Assembly: GCA_017887095.1 (NCBI GenBank)
Contig: JAGHIT010000094.1
Location: 1-64,000, forward strand
Origin: Clostridia bacterium
GTDB taxonomy: Bacteria > Bacillota > Clostridia > Christensenellales > Borkfalkiaceae
Reading direction: 5' to 3'
Length of the DNA: 64,000 nt
Each line of letters begins with the position of its first letter. Position 1 is the first letter of the stretch. Both the position numbers and the translations under genes were made by a program. Of the stretch, positions 8,548 through 17,165 are shown piece after piece. The notes below the pieces were generated by a model. That model searched no databases. It saw nothing but the letters and a program-made list of their open reading frames with translations, and had not been told where the DNA came from.

Positions 8548-9027
8548 ATGTCCAATACCAAGAAAATTGCTTTAATGTCAACGCTGGTCCTGCTCCTTGC
8601 CGTAACGGCTGTTTGCAACTTTGTTCTGGCTGGAACACAGCCGCAGAATGTAGATGCCGCAGTCGAAGCGAACTATTTCACGACATATCGTGCCGACCGG
8701 AACACGACGCGAAGCGAAGAGTTTGTACAGCTTGACAGTGTCATTTCGGCATATGAACCTGGGACGGAAGAGTATGATGCCGCCGTTGCACGCAAACAGG
8801 AACTTGTTGAGATCATGGAAGACGAACTTATTATGGAATCCATTATCAAAACAATGGGCTTTTCCGATGCGGCGGTTGCGATAGGCGATTCGGACAATAT
8901 CAATGTGTTTGTCAACTCCAGTGAACTTACCGCAGAAATGGTCACAAAAATTTTCTATGTCCTTGAAGAAGAGCAGAAAGTGCGGGACGGAAATATTATA
9001 ATTATGCCTGTTTATGCGGAAAGTTGA
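8548..9027 (+). CDS. spoIIIAH: Stage III sporulation protein AH
   Basis: SpoIIIAH is the mother-cell protein that binds forespore SpoIIQ across the intermembrane space. The 159-residue product has one N-terminal transmembrane helix (about 7-28) and a soluble domain containing MGFSDAAVAIGDSDNINV, typical of the family's EscJ-like ring-building domain. The ATG at 8548 follows AAGGAG. It is the last gene of the operon; a new promoter precedes the next gene. Confidence 0.92.
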   Translation: MSNTKKIALMSTLVLLLAVTAVCNFVLAGTQPQNVDAAVEANYFTTYRADRNTTRSEEFVQLDSVISAYEPGTEEYDAAVARKQELVEIMEDELIMESIIKTMGFSDAAVAIGDSDNINVFVNSSELTAEMVTKIFYVLEEEQKVRDGNIIIMPVYAES

Positions 9028-9084
9028 AAAAAACAGTAGTAAATTTGAAAAAGATGTGCTATAATGGTTGCAAAGGAGACTGTT

Positions 9085-9456
9085 ATGGCAAGTATTAAGT
9101 ACAATCCCAACGGTCAGAAGGGGAAGATTACCTATAATTCGGATATTGTGAGCGGCATTGCTGTTCTCAGCTTACGCGAGACGGAGGGGATCGAGTTGGT
9201 GCCTTCCAAAAATCACGGCATAAAAATTTGCTTTGAAAAGGAAGGCGTCTTTGTTGATATTTCCGTTATAGCGTATTATGGCTATAAGGTACCGGAACTT
9301 GCATTTCGTATTCAGCAGAACATCAAGCAGATGGTTGAATCTATGACGAAATATAAGATCGCGAAGGTCGATGTCCATATCACGAGCGTTATTTTTCCGG
9401 CGCCAAAAACGCAGCCGATCGCAGAAACGTCTGCCGAACAGGTGGCAAACGTATAA
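9085..9456 (+). CDS. yqhY: Asp23/Gls24 family protein YqhY
   Basis: A 123-residue member of the Asp23/Gls24 (DUF322) family. The YqhY branch sits in the acc-nusB neighbourhood of Bacillus and influences acetyl-CoA carboxylase activity there. GKITYNSDIVSGIAVLSL at the start and KIAKVDVHITSVIF near the end are family blocks. A TATAAT lies at 9060-9065 and AAGGAG precedes the ATG at 9085. No accB or accC lies beside it here, unlike in Bacillus. Confidence 0.85.
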   Translation: MASIKYNPNGQKGKITYNSDIVSGIAVLSLRETEGIELVPSKNHGIKICFEKEGVFVDISVIAYYGYKVPELAFRIQQNIKQMVESMTKYKIAKVDVHITSVIFPAPKTQPIAETSAEQVANV

Positions 9457-9467
9457 GACAATGCATC

Positions 9468-9493
9468 GTTCCCTCTCGCTTGCGAGGGGGAAC
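9468..9493 (+). promoter_or_regulatory. Hairpin covering the nusB ribosome-binding site
   Basis: GTTCCCTCTCGC (9468-9479) can pair with GCGAGGGGGAAC (9482-9493), with one G-T wobble; the innermost pairs must open to make a loop. The downstream arm contains the purine-rich GAGGGGG that would serve nusB. No T-tract follows, so it is not an obvious terminator. Confidence 0.5.
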
Positions 9494-9499
9494 ACTTAC

Positions 9500-9907
9500 A
9501 TGAGGATGAGACACATGAGAAGCGACGCGCGGGAAGCCGCATTCAGGATCGTATTCGCAGATTTATTTGGCGGAGACGGTGAAAAAAATTTTCGTGCTGC
9601 CGTATATCGGCAGGCTAAACTTAACGAAGAAGATACGGCGTTCGCAGAGCGAATCGTGAGCGCTGTTCTTGCGCATAAGGAAGAACTCTCCAAAGAAATC
9701 GCGGAGACGGTAACTCGTTTTGCCGATTATCGAATTTATCCTGCGGATAAGGCTGCCATGTTGGTTGCCCTGTCGGAGATACGCTATATGGATGACATTC
9801 CGCCGGTTGTTTCGGTTTCGGAAGCGACGTCGATTGCACGAAAATACTCTACAGAAAAATCGGCCGATTTTGTGAACGGCGTATTGGGAGGCATTATCAA
9901 CAAATGA
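9500..9907 (+). CDS. nusB: Transcription antitermination factor NusB
   Basis: NusB joins NusE (S10) on boxA RNA in antitermination complexes. The product (131-135 residues) has the family start RSDAREAAFRIVFADLF and the C-terminal block VSEATSIARKYSTEKSADFVNGVLGGI. Three in-frame ATGs (9500, 9506, 9515) are possible; 9500 is best spaced from GAGGGGG, but the family start fits 9515 equally well. The stop overlaps folD. Confidence 0.92.
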   Translation: MRMRHMRSDAREAAFRIVFADLFGGDGEKNFRAAVYRQAKLNEEDTAFAERIVSAVLAHKEELSKEIAETVTRFADYRIYPADKAAMLVALSEIRYMDDIPPVVSVSEATSIARKYSTEKSADFVNGVLGGIINK

Positions 9908-10749
9908 TGGTTATCGACGGGAAAAAAACAGCAACTGAGATTCGTGCGCGGCTGAGGGGTCGGACTGCTGCTTTGGAAGAAAAGTACGGAAAAAAAGTGG
10001 GGCTTGCGGTCGTTTTGATCGGAGACGATCCTGCATCGCAGGTATATGTTCGGAATAAAGTCAGAGGCTGTGAAGAAGCGGGGATACGCTCTTTTGCGCA
10101 TTATCTTCCGCCTGACACGACGCAGGCGCAGGCGGAGGAGTTGGTCCGTTCACTTGCTTCGGACGATGCGGTGCATGGAATTCTGGTGCAATTGCCTTTG
10201 CCGAAACATCTGGATGCAGAGCGTATTTTGGCGTGCATTCCTTCCTCCAAGGATGTGGACGGCTTTTCCGCAGAGAATATAGGGAAACTTGCACTCGGCG
10301 AAGAAGGGATTGTTGCCTGTACGCCTCTCGGCGTGATGGAATTGCTCCGCCGCTATTCCGTGGAGTTACGGGGAAAGAGAGCGGTTGTCGTCGGGCGAAG
10401 CAATATCGTAGGGCGACCGATGGCGCTCTTATTTGTGAACGCTGATGCAACAGTCACAGTCTGTCATTCCCGTACGGAGAATTTGGCGGAAGAATGTGCG
10501 CGGGCAGATATTCTTGTCGCGGCAGTCGGAAAACCGAATTTTATTACGGCGGATATGGTGAAAGACGGAGCGGTTGTTGTGGATGTCGGCATCAATCGCG
10601 TGGACGGTAAACTGGTCGGGGATGTGGATTTTTCTTCTGTGTCCCAAAAAGCGTCGCTTATTACGCCTGTTCCGGGTGGCGTTGGACCGATGACGATTGC
10701 AATGTTGCTTACAAATGTAGTTACATGCGCGGAGCGTGCAATGAAATGA
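9904..10749 (+). CDS. folD: Methylenetetrahydrofolate dehydrogenase/cyclohydrolase
   Basis: FolD interconverts methylene-, methenyl- and formyl-tetrahydrofolate in one-carbon metabolism. The 281-residue protein carries the substrate-site segment YVRNKVRGCEEAGI with the catalytic Lys, LVQLPLPKHL, DVDGFS, the cofactor-binding VVGRSNIVGRPMA, and TPVPGGVGPMT near the C-terminus. The start may be the first or second of two adjacent ATGs (9904 or 9907). It overlaps nusB, and its stop overlaps the ispA start. Confidence 0.95.
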   Translation: MMVIDGKKTATEIRARLRGRTAALEEKYGKKVGLAVVLIGDDPASQVYVRNKVRGCEEAGIRSFAHYLPPDTTQAQAEELVRSLASDDAVHGILVQLPLPKHLDAERILACIPSSKDVDGFSAENIGKLALGEEGIVACTPLGVMELLRRYSVELRGKRAVVVGRSNIVGRPMALLFVNADATVTVCHSRTENLAEECARADILVAAVGKPNFITADMVKDGAVVVDVGINRVDGKLVGDVDFSSVSQKASLITPVPGGVGPMTIAMLLTNVVTCAERAMK

Positions 10750-11618
10750 AGTTTTTGGATCAGTACGAAGAGTACCGCGTATACTTTGAAACGTGCTTAC
10801 ACAAAGCATGTGCGGAAATGGCGTTTCAGCCTAAGATTCTCACGGAGAGTATGTGCTACTCCCTGCTGTCGGGGGGGAAGCGTGTGCGCCCCGTGCTCTT
10901 TTTTTGTACCCTTGATGCCTTTGGCGTAGATTACCGTGATGAGAAAAATTTTGCAATTGCATTGGAGTGTATTCACACATATTCGCTCATTCACGATGAT
11001 CTTCCCGCTATGGATAATGACGATTTCCGAAGGGGGAGACCGTCAAATCATAAAATGTTTGGCGAGGCCAATGCAATACTTGCCGGGGATGCGCTTCTTT
11101 CCTTTGCGTTTGATCTTCTGTTGGGAGAATGCGGGCGAGGAAACGGATTTCTTCGGGCAGCGCAGTCGCTATCCCGCGCTGCAGGGGCGCTTGGGATGGT
11201 TGCCGGGCAATCGGCAGATCTTTTGTATACGGGCGAAAATGGCGGGGAAAAAGAGCTTTTGTGGATTTATCGCCATAAGACGGGATGTCTTATAGCGGCT
11301 CCGCTGATTATGGCAGCATGTATAGCGGGCAGATATCGGCAGGAGGCGGAAGCTTTTGGGATGGAACTGGGGAACTTGTTTCAGCTCACGGACGATATTC
11401 TGGATGCCGTAGGTGAAAAAGAGAAACTCGGAAAAACGACCGGAAAAGATGCAGCGGAGCAAAAACTTACGGCGGTCAAAGTGTATTCTGTTTCCGGCGC
11501 ACGCGCGAAGGCTCAAGAGTCTGCTTTGCGATGTTATGCGATTTTGGATCGCATGCGCGATGCACAAATGGACTTTTTGCGTGAATTTGTTGATTATGTC
11601 CTGGAGAGGGACAGGTGA
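10746..11618 (+). CDS. ispA: Farnesyl diphosphate synthase, short-chain prenyl transferase
   Basis: It condenses isopentenyl diphosphate with allylic diphosphates to make C15 (or C10-C20) prenyl chains. Both Asp-rich motifs are present: HDDLPAMDNDD, with the DDx4D form normal in bacteria, and LTDDILD. GGKRVRPVL and KTGCLIAAP are further family blocks. It has 290 residues, a usual length. The ATG at 10746 overlaps the folD stop (ATGA). xseA and xseB, which lie between folD and ispA in Bacillus, are absent. Confidence 0.93.
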   Translation: MKFLDQYEEYRVYFETCLHKACAEMAFQPKILTESMCYSLLSGGKRVRPVLFFCTLDAFGVDYRDEKNFAIALECIHTYSLIHDDLPAMDNDDFRRGRPSNHKMFGEANAILAGDALLSFAFDLLLGECGRGNGFLRAAQSLSRAAGALGMVAGQSADLLYTGENGGEKELLWIYRHKTGCLIAAPLIMAACIAGRYRQEAEAFGMELGNLFQLTDDILDAVGEKEKLGKTTGKDAAEQKLTAVKVYSVSGARAKAQESALRCYAILDRMRDAQMDFLREFVDYVLERDR

Positions 11619-11624
11619 GGTTCC

Positions 11625-13334
11625 GTGGAAATTATGTCACGCGAGGCGCTGAAGAGCGCCTCAATTTCTCAATTAAAAAAGTTTTGCGAAGCCCTGCGTG
11701 AAGAAATATTTCAGACCGTTGCTGTACGCGGAGGGCATCTTGCATCCAATCTCGGCATTGTAGAACTTACCATTGGGTTGCATCGTGTTTTTTCTTTCCC
11801 TGAAGATAAGATCATATTTGATGTAGGGCACCAGTGTTATGTCCACAAACTTTTGACAGGACGAGCAAACCGCTTTTTTACATTACGCCAAAGACACGGA
11901 ATTTCCGGATTTCCGAAGCGTACGGAGAGCGAGTATGACAGCTATGACACCGGGCATGCCGGGACTTCTGTCTCCGCAGCGCTTGGCATTGCGAAAGCGC
12001 GCGATCTGAAGGGCGAAAAATTTCAAGTGATTGCTTTAATTGGAGATGGCTCGCTCAATAACGGGCTGATCTATGAGGCGCTCAATAGTCTGAAGATCCT
12101 CAATACAAAAATCCTCATTGTACTCAACGACAACGGAATGTCAATTTCGCCAACAGTTGGAGGAACGCATGAGGTATTGGAGGATTTAAAGGGCGGAAGT
12201 TCCTCTGTAGAGGATATCGCATTGTTTGAGCGTTATGGATTGCAGTATATGGGAGTGTATAACGCAAATAATTTGGAAGAATTGCTTCCCGCTCTCGAAC
12301 AAGCAAAGTCTGCGCTGCAATCAAACAGTGTACTGTTGCATGTTACGACGCGCAAGGGGCAAGGATATGCCTTTTGCGAACGAGATCCGGACAGAACGCA
12401 CGGTATTTCTCCGGCCAAACCCGAAAAAGAATATTCTATGGCGCTCGGTGAAGAGTTGTTGACCATGGCGGAAAGAGACAACTGCGTTGTTGCAGTAACT
12501 GCGGCGATGACAGATGCGCTTGGTCTGAGACAATTTTTTGAGCGGTATCCGGAGCGGGCGTTTGATGTCGGTATCTGTGAAGAGCATGCATCTGTATTAT
12601 CGGCGGCGCTTGCGGCGGCGGGGATGCGTCCGTACTACGCAATCTATTCTACGTTTTTACAACGGGCATTTGACGAGATCATACATGATGTTTGCGGGCA
12701 GAAACTTCCCGTCGTTTTTTGTATCGATCGCGCCGGTATTTCCGGCTCGGACGGAGAAACGCATCAGGGCGTATTTGATCTTTCTTATCTTTCCATGATT
12801 CCCAATTTAGTTGTAGCAATCCCAAAAAATATTGCTGAATTTCGAGCAATTTTGCGAAAAAGTATAAGTTTGAACGGACCTTTGGCGATACGATACCCCA
12901 GGGAAGGGGAAGAAGGGGATGCGCGTGCGGTTGAATTTGGAAAATTTGAAGTTTTACAAAGTACTATGTCTGACATAATAATATATGCTGCCGGGGAGCG
13001 ATGTGTCAATTTGGCCCGGCGCGTCATGTCACTGGCTTTCAATGAAGGAATTTCTGTTTCTCTAGTGAATGCGTGCTTTGCAAAACCTTTGGATTATGAT
13101 TTGATCGATTCTCGGAAGGAAAAGTATGTCATTACGATTGAAGATAATGTCCTGCGCGGTGGAATCGGCGAAGCGATCGCCCATTATCTTTGCAACAGTG
13201 ACAAGCAAGTTTTTTCTTTCGGATGTGCCGATCGATTTATACCGCACGGAAGCGTATCTGAACTGATGGAGGAATTTGGTCCGTCTCAGAATGCGATTCT
13301 TAATTGTATCAGAGAATGTTATGCGCGCGGATAG
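11625..13334 (+). CDS. dxs: 1-deoxy-D-xylulose-5-phosphate synthase
   Basis: DXS makes deoxyxylulose phosphate from pyruvate and glyceraldehyde 3-phosphate, the first step of the MEP pathway. Seen are GGHLASNLG, FDVGHQCY, the thiamine-diphosphate motif GDGSLNNG through VLNDNGMSISP, CEEHASVLSAAL with the catalytic Glu, and DRAGISGSDGETHQG. At 569 residues it is about 50 shorter than typical DXS; the usual GDGALTGGM is GDGSLNNGL here. GTG at 11625 and ATG at 11634 are both possible starts; GTG is better spaced from AGGTGAGG. Confidence 0.92.
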   Translation: MEIMSREALKSASISQLKKFCEALREEIFQTVAVRGGHLASNLGIVELTIGLHRVFSFPEDKIIFDVGHQCYVHKLLTGRANRFFTLRQRHGISGFPKRTESEYDSYDTGHAGTSVSAALGIAKARDLKGEKFQVIALIGDGSLNNGLIYEALNSLKILNTKILIVLNDNGMSISPTVGGTHEVLEDLKGGSSSVEDIALFERYGLQYMGVYNANNLEELLPALEQAKSALQSNSVLLHVTTRKGQGYAFCERDPDRTHGISPAKPEKEYSMALGEELLTMAERDNCVVAVTAAMTDALGLRQFFERYPERAFDVGICEEHASVLSAALAAAGMRPYYAIYSTFLQRAFDEIIHDVCGQKLPVVFCIDRAGISGSDGETHQGVFDLSYLSMIPNLVVAIPKNIAEFRAILRKSISLNGPLAIRYPREGEEGDARAVEFGKFEVLQSTMSDIIIYAAGERCVNLARRVMSLAFNEGISVSLVNACFAKPLDYDLIDSRKEKYVITIEDNVLRGGIGEAIAHYLCNSDKQVFSFGCADRFIPHGSVSELMEEFGPSQNAILNCIRECYARG

Positions 13335-14100
13335 TTTTTTTGCGGAAAAGTTTGGCTCCAGGACCCGTGCAAAGGAAGTTTTGAAGAGAGGTCTTGTCCT
13401 ACGTGATGGCAAGGCGCTTTCTCCGTCGGATGATGTGACTGCAGCGGATAGGATCGAATTTATGTCCGAAGAGCGTATGCTTGTTTCGCGTGGGGGATAT
13501 AAGCTGGAGCGCGGTCTTATTGTGTTTGAACAGTGTGTCAGCGGCAAGGTATTTGCCGATTTCGGGGCAAGCACGGGTGGTTTTTGTGAAGTGCTGCTCT
13601 CGCGCGGAGCAGAGCGTGTATACGCGATCGATGTCGGTCGGAATCAGTTGGCTCCGACGATTGCGTCAGATCCGCGTGTTGTGGTTATGGACGAGACGAA
13701 TGCGCGATATCTTTCGCGTAAGGATTTTGATGTTCCGCTTGACGGAGTTGTGTCTGATCTGAGTTTTATTTCGCTTTCCTTGATTCTTCCGGTTATTTCT
13801 GAACTTTTGCAAACAGGCGGAAAGGCGTATGTTTTATTTAAACCGCAGTTTGAGTGCGGCGGCGTAGGGCTGGGGAAAGGCGGGGTCTTACCGATAAAAT
13901 ATCATGCGTCGCTTTTGTCTGTGTTTTATGATCGATGCCTTGCATCGGATCTTGCACCGAAGGGAATTGTAAATGCTCCCATACATGTCCGAAAGAATGT
14001 AGAATATATTGTCCATCTGGAAAAAGGAGGAATACCTGTTTCAAGGGAGCTGTTTTTGCGTCAATCGGCCGAGAGGAGATTTCCTGAGGAAAAAATCTGA
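13321..14100 (+). CDS. tlyA: TlyA family rRNA 2'-O-methyltransferase (hemolysin A-like)
   Basis: TlyA-type proteins methylate rRNA ribose (16S C1409 and 23S C1920 in mycobacteria). The 259-residue product has an N-terminal S4 RNA-binding domain (about 1-60, SRTRAKEVLKRG and VSRGGYKLE) and an FtsJ-like SAM domain (DFGASTGGFCEVLL, near residue 80; DLSFISL). The ATG at 13321 lies 14 bases inside dxs, so the genes are translationally coupled. The dxs-tlyA order is conserved in Firmicutes. Confidence 0.9.
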   Translation: MRADSFFAEKFGSRTRAKEVLKRGLVLRDGKALSPSDDVTAADRIEFMSEERMLVSRGGYKLERGLIVFEQCVSGKVFADFGASTGGFCEVLLSRGAERVYAIDVGRNQLAPTIASDPRVVVMDETNARYLSRKDFDVPLDGVVSDLSFISLSLILPVISELLQTGGKAYVLFKPQFECGGVGLGKGGVLPIKYHASLLSVFYDRCLASDLAPKGIVNAPIHVRKNVEYIVHLEKGGIPVSRELFLRQSAERRFPEEKI

Positions 14101-14107
14101 AAAACTA

Positions 14108-14136
14108 TTGCATATATGCAAGGTATGCTGTATAAT
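14108..14136 (+). promoter_or_regulatory. Promoter of nadK (near-leaderless)
   Basis: TTGCAT (14108-14113), 17 bases, TATAAT (14131-14136). The ATG at 14146 begins 10 bases after the -10 box, leaving a leader of only a few bases and no Shine-Dalgarno. Confidence 0.7.
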
Positions 14137-14145
14137 ATTGATGCA

Positions 14146-14934
14146 ATGAATATTGGAATTTATTATAACCGCGATCAGGCAGATGCCTCCGTTGCGGAAG
14201 AGCTTGCTGTTTTGGTGCGCGCACGGGGACATGTTGCACATATTTTTTCCGAGTTGGAACAAATCGAACGCGCAGACAGATTGATTGTTCTGGGGGGCGA
14301 CGGTACGATGCTGCGAGTTGCTTTACGAGCTTCGTTGCTGAATCTTCCCATTGTCGGGGTCAATTTCGGAACGCTCGGTTTTCTTACTGAGTTTGAACGG
14401 GACGAACGTGACCAAGTCGTCGCGCTTGCATCGGATGAGAATTGTGCGATTCTGCAACGGTCGATGCTGGAAGCGGAACTTAACGGCAAGACATTCAATT
14501 GTCTTAATGAGCTTGCGTTGCTTCATCCTGTCTATCCGGGACAGCAGAATAAAGTTGTACGGCTCGCCGTAACGATTGACGGAAGCCGTGCCGGGGAGTT
14601 TGTGGCGGATGGACTTATCGTTACTACACCTACCGGTTCAACTGCTTATTCGCTTTCGGCGGGCGGCAGTATTATGACGCCGGATTGCGAGACTTTTCAG
14701 ATCACGCCGGTATGTGCCTTTTCTATGCGCAGCCGGCCGATTGCTTATTCTGACAAGAGTGAATTAGGATTTTCTCTTCTGAGTGGAGAAGTTGTTCTCT
14801 ACGGGGATGGTTTTTATCTCGGGGAAGCGGGAAAACACGATCGGCTCATTGTTCGTAAGTCTTCGCGTTCTGTTACTTTTTTGACACGCGGATTGAGTGA
14901 GTATTTTCGCCGCCTGACGGAAAAAATCAATTGA
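14146..14934 (+). CDS. nadK: NAD kinase
   Basis: It phosphorylates NAD to NADP. The 262-residue sequence holds the GGDGT phosphate-binding motif (LGGDGTMLRVA, near 49), GVNFGTLGFL, the conserved NE pair (LNELAL) and DGLIVTTPTGSTAYSLSAGG. The ATG at 14146 gives the family start MNIGIYYN; an earlier in-frame ATG at 14116 would lie upstream of the -10 box and is rejected. Promoter geometry implies an almost leaderless mRNA. Confidence 0.94.
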   Translation: MNIGIYYNRDQADASVAEELAVLVRARGHVAHIFSELEQIERADRLIVLGGDGTMLRVALRASLLNLPIVGVNFGTLGFLTEFERDERDQVVALASDENCAILQRSMLEAELNGKTFNCLNELALLHPVYPGQQNKVVRLAVTIDGSRAGEFVADGLIVTTPTGSTAYSLSAGGSIMTPDCETFQITPVCAFSMRSRPIAYSDKSELGFSLLSGEVVLYGDGFYLGEAGKHDRLIVRKSSRSVTFLTRGLSEYFRRLTEKIN

Positions 14935-14948
14935 GGGAGAAAGTGACG

Positions 14949-15401
14949 ATGCGTAGTCTGCGCCAGGAAGCAATACTTTCGCTCATCAAAGAAACAGAGA
15001 TAGAGACGCAAGGGGAGCTGTGTGAAGCGCTTGCCGCGCGTGGTTTTTCAGCGACGCAGGCAACGGTTTCTCGTGACGTAAAAGAACTTCATCTATTTAA
15101 AGTGCGCGGAACGCGTAAACGCTTCCGGTATGCATGTGCAGTCCGTCAGGAAGGTGCGTTGTCGGAGAAGCATCGTGAGTTGTTCCGTGCAAGCACCCTT
15201 ACGATCCGCGCTGTGGGGAATCTTGTCATTGTCAAGACCCTTCCGGGAAGCGCTTCCAATGCGGGTGTTGCCGTTGACGAACTTGCTTTCCGAGAGGTTG
15301 CGGGGAGCATCGCCGGAGATGATACATTACTTCTGATCTGTGAAAGCGTGGAGGATGGGAAAATTGTGGCGGAACGGCTTTCTGCCATAATAAAGGGCTG
15401 A
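14949..15401 (+). CDS. argR: Arginine repressor ArgR/AhrC
   Basis: ArgR represses arginine synthesis with arginine as corepressor. The 150 residues give the family length: a winged-helix domain (SATQATVSRDVKELHL, about 35-50) and the C-terminal hexamer/arginine domain (GSASNAGVAVDEL, then EVAGSIAGDDTLLLI). ATG 14949 is chosen because GAGGGAG is well spaced from it; TTG 14931 would have no Shine-Dalgarno. The nadK-argR-recN order is the usual Firmicutes arrangement. Confidence 0.93.
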   Translation: MRSLRQEAILSLIKETEIETQGELCEALAARGFSATQATVSRDVKELHLFKVRGTRKRFRYACAVRQEGALSEKHRELFRASTLTIRAVGNLVIVKTLPGSASNAGVAVDELAFREVAGSIAGDDTLLLICESVEDGKIVAERLSAIIKG

Positions 15402-15402
15402 T

Positions 15403-17109
15403 ATGTTACAAAAACTGCTGATAGAGAACGTTGCGTTGATTGAGCGGGCGGAATTGGATTTTGCGGAAGGTGTAAATGTATTGTCCGGAGAAACCGGCGC
15501 CGGAAAATCGGTCATACTGGATGCGATCGATTTTGTTCTTGGGGCAAAGGCCGATAGAGGCATGATCCGATCGGGGGAGACTTTTTGCGCGGTCCGTGCA
15601 GAGTTTTTTTCTTCCGATCCTCGGGTTGACAGTCTTTTGCGAGAGTACGACATTGAGCCGGATGACACACTTATTCTATCGCGGCGTCTAACTTCCGAAG
15701 GAAAGGGGACGCTCAGGATCAACGGCTGTCCCGTGACTGCGGCAATGCTTCGCAGGCTGACGGCGCTGTTGGTAGATGTCCATGGGCAGAGCGAGCATTT
15801 TTTTCTTTTGAAAGAGTCAAATCAACTCAAATTGCTGGACGACGTCGGAGGCGCGCCCGTTGCTTTGCTCAAAGAACAATTGAGAGAGCTTCTTATTCAC
15901 AGAAAACAGATCGTCAACGAACGCGCAAAGCTTGGCGGCGACGAGGGGGAACGTGAGCGTCGTTTGGACATTCTCAAATTTCAGATCGACGAGATAGCCC
16001 GTGCGGAGTTGAAAGAGGGCGAAGAAGAAGAGCTGATGGCATTTCGTGACCGTTGGCGCAACGCCGAAAAAATCCTGGAAGGGCTTAACGCTGTCCGTCA
16101 ATACCTTGGGTCGGACGGGGGCAGTGCGGATTCGCTGCGCAGCGCACAGCGTTCCCTGTCCGCGATCGTGCGTCTTGAGGAAAAGTATGCCTCCCTTGCC
16201 GAACGTCTGGAGTCGGTTGCGGCAGAAGTGGAGGATATTGCGGATACGGCAGAGCAGTTTTCCGAAGAATTGGATATCGATGAACGGGAAGCGGAGCGTG
16301 CGGAAGCGCGTCTCGATGAGATCCGTTCTCTCAAAAAAAAATACGGAGGCAGCGTTGCCGACATTCTAGCTTTTCGCGGACGTGCCGAAGCGGAATACGA
16401 GTTGCTTTCGGACAGTGACGCGCGCTTTCAAAAGCTTGGAGATGAACTTAAAGTCATCGAAAACGAAATATACGATGTTTGCATAGCTTTGACGGACGCA
16501 CGGAAACGTGCGGCTGAGGGATTTACGGAGCGCGTGATTGAAGAGCTGCGAACTCTTAATATAGCCTCGCCGCAGTTTGTTGTCGAGTTTGGCAGTTTTA
16601 CCGGAGATGATGTATCGCGCGTTACGGCAGAAGGACCGTCCGATGTGAAATTCCTCTTTTCTGCCAACGCAGGGGAACCGCTGAAAGATCTTGGGAAGAT
16701 CATAAGCGGCGGTGAAATGAGTCGTTTCATGCTTTCAATTAAAACACAGCTGTCGTCTGTCAATGCAATAGGAACTTATATTTTTGATGAGATCGATGCA
16801 GGAATCGGCGGAAAAACAGCGCGTGTGGTCGCGGAGAAGTTCTGTAAAATCGGAAAAACCGTACAAATCATTGCGGTGTCGCATCTGGCGCAGATCGCCG
16901 CGTGTGCTGACCGAGAATTCTATATCGAAAAGCAGGAAAAAGACGGCAGGACGTTTACTGTCATACATACATTGGACGGTGAAGCTCGCATAAAGGAACT
17001 TGCGCGTTTGATCGGTGGGGATACGGAGAGCGAACTCGCGCTCCGTCATGCCGAGGAATTGCTGGCAAGCGCCTCCCTTTACAAAAAATCCCTTTCGCAA
17101 TCGGAGTAA
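15403..17109 (+). CDS. recN: DNA repair ATPase RecN
   Basis: RecN is an SMC-like protein acting early in double-strand-break repair. Its 568 residues show an N-terminal Walker A (GETGAGKSVILDAID, about 29-43), a long coiled-coil middle rich in Glu, Arg and Lys (about 150-380), the ABC signature KIISGGEMSRFMLSIK and Walker B IFDEIDAGIGG, then AVSHLAQIAA. Length and order are normal. It starts 1 base after argR. No LexA-like box is seen before it, so it probably relies on the upstream promoter. Confidence 0.95.
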   Translation: MLQKLLIENVALIERAELDFAEGVNVLSGETGAGKSVILDAIDFVLGAKADRGMIRSGETFCAVRAEFFSSDPRVDSLLREYDIEPDDTLILSRRLTSEGKGTLRINGCPVTAAMLRRLTALLVDVHGQSEHFFLLKESNQLKLLDDVGGAPVALLKEQLRELLIHRKQIVNERAKLGGDEGERERRLDILKFQIDEIARAELKEGEEEELMAFRDRWRNAEKILEGLNAVRQYLGSDGGSADSLRSAQRSLSAIVRLEEKYASLAERLESVAAEVEDIADTAEQFSEELDIDEREAERAEARLDEIRSLKKKYGGSVADILAFRGRAEAEYELLSDSDARFQKLGDELKVIENEIYDVCIALTDARKRAAEGFTERVIEELRTLNIASPQFVVEFGSFTGDDVSRVTAEGPSDVKFLFSANAGEPLKDLGKIISGGEMSRFMLSIKTQLSSVNAIGTYIFDEIDAGIGGKTARVVAEKFCKIGKTVQIIAVSHLAQIAACADREFYIEKQEKDGRTFTVIHTLDGEARIKELARLIGGDTESELALRHAEELLASASLYKKSLSQSE

Positions 17110-17113
17110 AAAT

Positions 17114-17144
17114 TGAATAGAACAGATACGGCTTACGCAAAGTA
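17114..17144 (+). promoter_or_regulatory. Candidate forespore (sigma-G/F) promoter of spoIVB
   Basis: TGAATA (17114-17119), 18 bases, then CAAAGTA (17138-17144). These match the sigma-G -35 TGAATA perfectly and 5 of 7 bases of the -10 CATACTA. spoIVB is a known forespore gene. Confidence 0.45.
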
Positions 17145-17165
17145 ACTTCTGTTATGGAGGTTCGG

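Noticed and set aside
9028-14100. An OLE RNA in the nusB-folD-dxs neighbourhood, where it is often found
   Set aside because: Genes here overlap or abut; there is no 600-nt gap for it.
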